The translations under genes and the position numbers were made by a program. A model generated the notes under the pieces. That model had not been told where the DNA came from, ran no database searches, and saw nothing but the letters and a program-made list of their open reading frames with translations. Of a stretch of 64,000 bases of DNA, positions 62,201-64,000 are shown piece by piece. The first letter of the stretch is position 1, and each line of letters opens with the position of its first letter. This DNA comes from Staphylococcus croceilyticus (GTDB lineage: Bacteria > Bacillota > Bacilli > Staphylococcales > Staphylococcaceae). Where the stretch lies: assembly GCF_002902575.1 (NCBI RefSeq), contig NZ_PPRD01000077.1, positions 21,337 through 85,336 of the forward strand. The letters run 5' to 3'.

Positions 62201-63814
62201 TTGGCTAGCGTCGTTAATTCTAAATGGTTTAGAATAACCAGGAATCAAAATTTCCTTACCTAAATCATTCATATTTCTTTGACCAGGTTTTAATGTTGTT
62301 TCATATACTTTAACATAATTTGTAGTATCGATACCTGTGTTTTTAGCTGATTCAGACATATGGTCTGCCGATAATGTCCAAACTTCTACGCGAGTTGTAC
62401 CATCCTCTTCAACGATTTCTTTGATACGCTTAACCCCACCATTATTAGTTTCGGCATCTACGTATCTTAAACCTACTTGATAAGGACGTGTAATAGGGCC
62501 AGTCATGTTAGCAGGATCTGCCATTTGATATAAATGATAGCCTTCAAATTGTCGTACGTTTGATGCAGTATATGTTTGACCATCCATACCTTTCATTACA
62601 TAACGTGCAAGTTCTGTTTCAGTCTCGTTTGGTTCATATGTTTGTGCATTAACATCGGTTTTATTAGCTTGATATGTAGGGTTATTTTTATTTACGACAC
62701 GATAATAAGTCGTTTGAGGGACAACTTCAGGTACATAGTATTGAGGATCAGTTATTGTTGTACCTTCATTCGCTTGGTTAAAGACGTCGTAAATTTGAAT
62801 ACCACTACGTTGGTCTTCTAAGCTACCTTGATCATCAATCGCAAATCGACCTCTGATTGTAGAAACCGTTTTTTGGAAAGAATCAAGTGTTTGTAAGAAA
62901 GTAAAATTGATATGACCATATTTTGCTTTACTAGGATCTTTAGCAGCGACAGCTCTTGCTAAAGAAGTTTCACCAATTGTTACAGTTCCAGGTGAATTAA
63001 TGCGTTTAGTTTCTACTACAGCGTTTGTCTCACCGTCTACTAATTCAATAGTTACATTTTTAGAATCATCATATGGTTTTGATAAACGATAATAATATTT
63101 TGTATGATATGCAGCGTTAAAGTCTTTTAAGTCAGTTATCGCAAATGTATATTGATTAGGATCTGGATTTTTTTCGAATATTACATTTTGAGTAGGAATT
63201 GTAGTAGAATCCTTAGGTTTTGGAGTCTTAACAGGTCTACTATGAACAGTTGCTCCATTAGGATCATCCATATTTGGTGATGCTGTGGCAGCAGTATTTT
63301 CTAATATACCTTCCGATGAAAGTGGTGCAGTAGCCGAACGACGTGAGCGTTTATGTACTGCTGGTTGACTTGTTGTATCTGAAGCAGCTGTAATTGTATT
63401 TGTTTCAGTTTGAGGAGCAGCGTCAGTTTTTGCCTCTCTATCTTCAACTTTAGTCGTTGAAGAAGGTGCAACTTCAGTTTTAGGCGTTGCTGAGTTATCA
63501 GCAACAGCGTTATGTTGACTAGTTGATTGTTCGCTAGCAGGCACTTCAGTTGTCGGAGTTTCTTTAGCAACTGTATTATTTGTATTTGTAGTTTCAGTTT
63601 GAGAAGCCTCTTTCGTAGGTGCTTGAGTTACTGGGGCTTGAGCATCAGCATTAGCTGAGCTATTAGCCGTTGTTGATTTCGTGTTGTTTGTGTTCAATTC
63701 GCTCGCATGAGCTACATCATGAACACTCAAAATTAGAAACGTCCCTAATAAAACAGAGCCGGTACCGACCGTGAACTTTCTAATAGAGAATTTCTGTTTC
63801 AAATGTTGTTTCAA
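53225..63814 (-). CDS. Giant LPXTG-anchored, YSIRK-type multi-isopeptide surface adhesin (3529 aa)
   Basis: Start TTG 63814, GGAGG 10 nt upstream. Signal peptide with FSIRKFTVGTGSVLLG, cleavage near VAHA-SE (~37). Thr/Ala-rich region ~40-200, unique putative adhesive region ~205-580. Residues ~585-1765: ten pilin-type (Spy0128-like) units, mostly alternating two types, each with a Lys in F-T-K, a Glu in VEE/VKE and an Asn in DTEFxN, the Lys-Glu-Asn pattern of isopeptide domains. Residues ~1770-3423: five ~331-aa composite units of an antigen I/II C2-type domain (EKFDLSV...NRGDKIVYQVWLD...GRYYKFDIVG) plus one pilin-type unit. Then a Pro/His-rich wall segment, LPKTG (3492-3496), hydrophobic stretch and RRRKKEDK. 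Sortase A anchoring and an adhesin or biofilm role are inferred. No recognised Sdr, Aap or SasG domain. Confidence 0.93.
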   Translation of the reverse strand: MKQHLKQKFSIRKFTVGTGSVLLGTFLILSVHDVAHASELNTNNTKSTTANSSANADAQAPVTQAPTKEASQTETTNTNNTVAKETPTTEVPASEQSTSQHNAVADNSATPKTEVAPSSTTKVEDREAKTDAAPQTETNTITAASDTTSQPAVHKRSRRSATAPLSSEGILENTAATASPNMDDPNGATVHSRPVKTPKPKDSTTIPTQNVIFEKNPDPNQYTFAITDLKDFNAAYHTKYYYRLSKPYDDSKNVTIELVDGETNAVVETKRINSPGTVTIGETSLARAVAAKDPSKAKYGHINFTFLQTLDSFQKTVSTIRGRFAIDDQGSLEDQRSGIQIYDVFNQANEGTTITDPQYYVPEVVPQTTYYRVVNKNNPTYQANKTDVNAQTYEPNETETELARYVMKGMDGQTYTASNVRQFEGYHLYQMADPANMTGPITRPYQVGLRYVDAETNNGGVKRIKEIVEEDGTTRVEVWTLSADHMSESAKNTGIDTTNYVKVYETTLKPGQRNMNDLGKEILIPGYSKPFRINDASQGDGALGNVFIPDQTIKGVQVGRGSNFRLQNLLTKAHPVIYYYTKIEPVEVTLTARKVVKRNNSLPDGQLTNGQFTFNIVAGPNSPAIPAASQSKTNAADGSVTFDKISFTKPGTYTYTITENKTNLSSDYDAEPLTVTATVNVTEENGVLKSNVTYAYNSDTDGNQAFTNYYVAPKQLNFDVHFTKDLTGRPLTDGEFHFNMKNAAGEVIATGTNNDQGQINFDFLDGKRPTYTNADAGRTFTYTVEEVPGGQPGVTYDPMKATVTVNVTKSETQDLHVLTVTSVAPRDTEFNNVYTPTPAKAKIEFTKVLAGKKLTDGEFEFTLSEDDEVLQTVRNVNGKVTFQDISYTSEGNHTYTIKEVRGTDTNIDYDPMVATVIVNVIEDPSTHNLEAIVDNPQDTEFDNYYVAPKELNFDVDFTKDLAGRPLRDGEFHFNMKNADGEVIATGTNNENGRITFTFVDGKRPTYTNTDAGKSFTYTVEEVPSEEPGVTSDPMKATVTVNVAKSESQGLRVLTVTSVAPRDTEFNNSFTPTPVKAKIEFTKALTGKALTDGEFQFTLSENDEVIQTVTNQNGKIVFDNLSYTEKGMHIYNVKEVVGTDANIDYDPMVAVVLVNVIEDPSTGALEAVIVNPDDTEFDNYYVKPKELDFGVKFTKELAGRPLADQEFHFKMKDANGEVIATGTNNADGEITFTFVDGKRPTYTNADAGKSFTYTVEEEPSEEQGVISDPMKATVTVNVTKDLHVLTATSVAPADTEFNNIYTPAPAKAKFEFTKVLTGKALTDGEFQFTLSENDEVIQTVSNKDGKVSFNEISYNEEGLHTYTVKEVVGTDTNIDYDPMVATVIVNVTKNSTTGNYEANVITPDDTEFDNFYVAPKELDFGVKFTKELVGRPLADQEFHFNMKDANGEVIATGTNNADGEITFTFVDGKRPTYTNADAGKSFTYTVEEVPSEEQGVISDPMKATVTVNVTKDLHVLTATSVAPADTEFNNIYTPAPAKAKFEFTKALTGKTLTDGEFQFTLSENGEVIQTVTNKDGKVSFDEISYNEEGFHTYTVKEVAGTDSNIDYDSMEATVTVNVTKNSTTGNFEATVITPDDTEFDNFYVAPKELNFDVEFTKALTGRDLQNQEFQFNMKDANGEVIATGTNNADGKITFTFVDGKRPTYTNADAGKSFTYTVEEVPSTEVGVTSDTMKATVTVNVTKDLHVLTATSVAPADTEFNNTFVPPTPPTPHFQPEKFDLSVEKFDITGKKLLDDDSELADKYADTANDPYADQTDNNEPENINTKELNRGDKIVYQVWLDTTQLTEANKINQLGITDDYDETSVEITDVKAYDGVTGQDVSNLFDITNDNGVVTATTKESLVTDHVIDNDQMPFGRYYKFELVGTVKADAVAGKDITNIANQSAQYFNPAKGGNEVPPPPSTEKRINRVKPDPANLQLKVTKHLEGGQLKGGDYTFDLIDLANPSQPVEEATNDIDGNVNFTAIKYNQPGTYNYVITEKVGTDANVDYDTMTVSAIVTVDADETTGNLKAHVSYVSTGGKSIGQDDTEFNNTVIPPVPPTPEIQPEKFDLSVPKFDLTGDKLLDDDSELANKYADTASNPYADQTDNNEPENINTKELNRGDTIVYQVWLDTTKLTEANKINKLGITDDYDETTVEVSDIKAYDSVTGQDVTHLFDITNENGVITATTKESLVTDHVIDNNQMPFGRYYKFDIVGTVKADAVAGKDFTNIANQSVQFFNPVKGGNEVPPPPSTEKRINKVKSTPANIELKVTKHLDGGQLKGGDYTFILTNLANPEQPVQEVTNDADGNVKFAAIKYKEVGTYSYLVTEKVGTDANVDYDTMSIVVNVDVTKDPTTGDLQAAVKYISTGGKSIGANDTEFNNTVIPPVPPTPHFQPEKFDLSVPKFDLTGNKLLDDDSELANKYADTNSNPYVDQTNNNEPENINTKALSHGDTIVYQVWLDTTKLTAANKINQLGITDDYDESSIDVSDIKAYDGVTGQDVTHLFDIVNSNGVITATTKENLVKDHVIDNDQMPFGRYYKFDIVGTVKADAVGGKEITNVANQSAQFFNPVKGGNEVPPPPSTEKRINKVKPEPANIELKVTKKLEGGELKGGDFTFVLTDLANPDQPVQQATNDASGNVKFLPIKYNEVGKHSYLVTEKVGSEQNVKYDTMSIIVNVDVTKDEVTGNLKTNVNYVSTGGNSIGLNDTEFNNTITPPPPVVPPTPVYQPEKFDLSVEKFDLSVEKFDLTGNKLLDDDSELANKYADTAKNPYADQTNNNEPENINTKELNRGDKIVYQVWLDTTKLTEANKINKLGITDDYDESSVDVQSITAYDGVTGKDVSYLFDIVNNNGVITATSKESLVKDHVIDNEQMPFGRYYKFDIVGTVKADAVAGKDFTNIANQSVQYFNPVKGGNEVPPPPPSEKRVNKVKPAPADIELKVTKRLEGGQLKGGDFTFVLTDLDNPDHVVQEVTNDANGIVKFSTMKYKEVGTHSYLVTEKVGTDANVDYDAMNILVNVNVTKDEATGNLKAAVKYISTGGKAIGANDTEFNNTVKPPVPPTPVFQPEKFDLSVEKFDLTGNKLLDDDSELANKYADTNNNPYADQTSNNEPENINTKALNRGDKIVYQVWLDTTKLTAANKINKLGITDDYDESSVAVQNIKAYDGVTGQDVTHLFDIVNENGVITATTKENLVKDHVIDNAQMPFGRYYKFDIVGVIRSDAKANKDITNVANQSVQFFNPVKGGNEVPPPPSTEKRINKVTPVPAKFEFKVTKKLEGGQLKGGDYTFILTDLNNPDHPVQLATNDVNGKVNFLPIKFDKVGTYSYLITEKVGTDANVDYDTMSIVATVVVTGNPTTGDLQATVSYISTGGKAVGLNDTEFNNKVKPPVPPKPDKPPYQPPHNPPHQPGKPPVHPPHHPGKPPVPPKTPGVPPTHHVPPTPEQPNKPKHLPKTGSEETNTNAPLLATMFAGLGSILLFGRRRKKEDK
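53400..53545 (-). repeat. Pro/His-rich wall-spanning segment of the adhesin
   Basis: Encodes PPHNPPHQPGKPPVHPPHHP and GKPPVPPKTPGVPPTHHVPP before LPKTG. The proline spacing fits a peptidoglycan-spanning stalk. About seven histidines within ~40 residues are unusual for such stalks. Confidence 0.75.
53540..58520 (-). repeat. Five tandem ~993-bp composite repeats in the adhesin gene
   Basis: The anchor word CGAATTT(T/C)TCAGGTTGG recurs at 54481, 55495, 56498, 57490 and 58483, giving periods of 1014, 1003, 992 and 993 bp. The 1014-bp copy includes an extra 21-bp tandem duplication (TTCGACTGATAAATCGAATT, ~55459-55500) that duplicates KFDLSVE. Confidence 0.92.
58520..62060 (-). repeat. Ten pilin-type repeats, two alternating subtypes
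   Basis: One divergent unit at the N-terminal side (VTLTARKVVKRNNSLPDGQL) is followed by alternating A units (PKELNFDVxFTKxLxGRPL, five copies) and B units (PAKAKFEFTKxLTGKxLTDG, four copies), about 330-360 bp each. A3/B3 and A4/B4 are nearly identical, indicating recent duplication of an A-B pair. Confidence 0.88.
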
Positions 63815-63863
63815 ATCTCGATGTCCTCCAGTATTAAATTTTAAGCTTAGGCCTAATACATAT

Positions 63864-63891
63864 ATTATAAATGAGTTAAAAGAAAAAACAA
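63864..63891 (-). promoter_or_regulatory. Candidate promoter of the giant adhesin gene
   Basis: Minus strand: TTGTTT (complement of 63886-63891), 16-bp spacer, TATAAT (complement of 63864-63869). It lies about 50 bp before the start codon. The sequence from here to the window end is AT-rich without another gene. Confidence 0.6.
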
Positions 63892-64000
63892 CATTAAAAT
63901 AAAATATTTATAAGATAAGATTAAGAATTTTTAATGAGTAAATAAATGTTTTATGCATGAATTATTTATATTAAAAATATAGCTTTGTAAAGGTAAGTTT

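Overview
The window is the origin-proximal chromosome of a low-GC Firmicute that is clearly a Staphylococcus. Evidence: the gene order rlmH-walJIHKR-tRNA-purA-dnaB-rplI-gdpP ... gyrA-gyrB-recF-yaaA-dnaN-dnaA | rpmH-rnpA-mnmE-mnmG-rsmG-noc, protein lengths equal to the staphylococcal orthologues, SCC-type genes beyond rlmH, and a YSIRK/LPXTG wall protein. No S. aureus-specific gene was recognised. A coagulase-negative species is likely but cannot be named from this sequence alone.

Layout. (1) 1-13255 is an accessory region on the far side of rlmH, the SCC integration gene. It holds a possible recombinase tail, a pseudouridine utilisation operon (psuK-psuG-nupC) with its own promoter, cre site and palindromic operator, an SCC-type block (SAUGI-like uracil-DNA glycosylase inhibitor, a micro-ORF with a nonsense codon, DUF960, DUF1643, a 63-aa protein), an ACME-type speG, remnants of an IS1272-like transposase and a butA-like dehydrogenase, an ApbE / three-domain flavoreductase / MFS cluster with a Rex- or ArcR-like operator, and a frameshifted PHP-domain remnant beside the attachment site. 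No ccr or mec gene is intact here. (2) 13256-20282 is rlmH and the walRKHIJ operon, with a DnaA-box cluster between rlmH and walJ. (3) 20812-34376 is conserved core: tRNA-Glu/Asp, purA, dnaB, rplI, gdpP, a DUF2232 gene, SAM-riboswitch metX, azlCD, T-box serS and nnrD. (4) 34377-44451 is gyrA, gyrB, recF, yaaA, dnaN, dnaA and rpmH around a bipartite oriC. The dnaA-dnaN gap carries DnaA boxes, a GC clamp and a TAG-type DnaA-trio. (5) 44587-50032 is rnpA-mnmE-mnmG-rsmG-noc on the other replichore. (6) 50160-64000 is accessory: a TetR-controlled DUF3147 membrane pair behind a perfect 30-bp palindrome, an azoreductase-like gene reading through a terminator, a membrane-anchored XRE regulator, and a 10.6-kb gene for a 3529-residue LPKTG adhesin built of about 20 isopeptide-type domains.

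Coding direction switches at oriC, as expected for bidirectional replication: minus to its left from dnaA to rlmH (except nnrD), plus to its right.

The most unusual observations are: a family of 160-200-bp mosaic palindromes in four intergenic gaps, including a 522-bp locus where three are nested inside one another; the giant adhesin with five 993-bp composite repeats; and the apbE-reductase-MFS cluster, whose enzyme carries a flavinylation motif and a Met where flavocytochrome c fumarate reductases have an active-site His.
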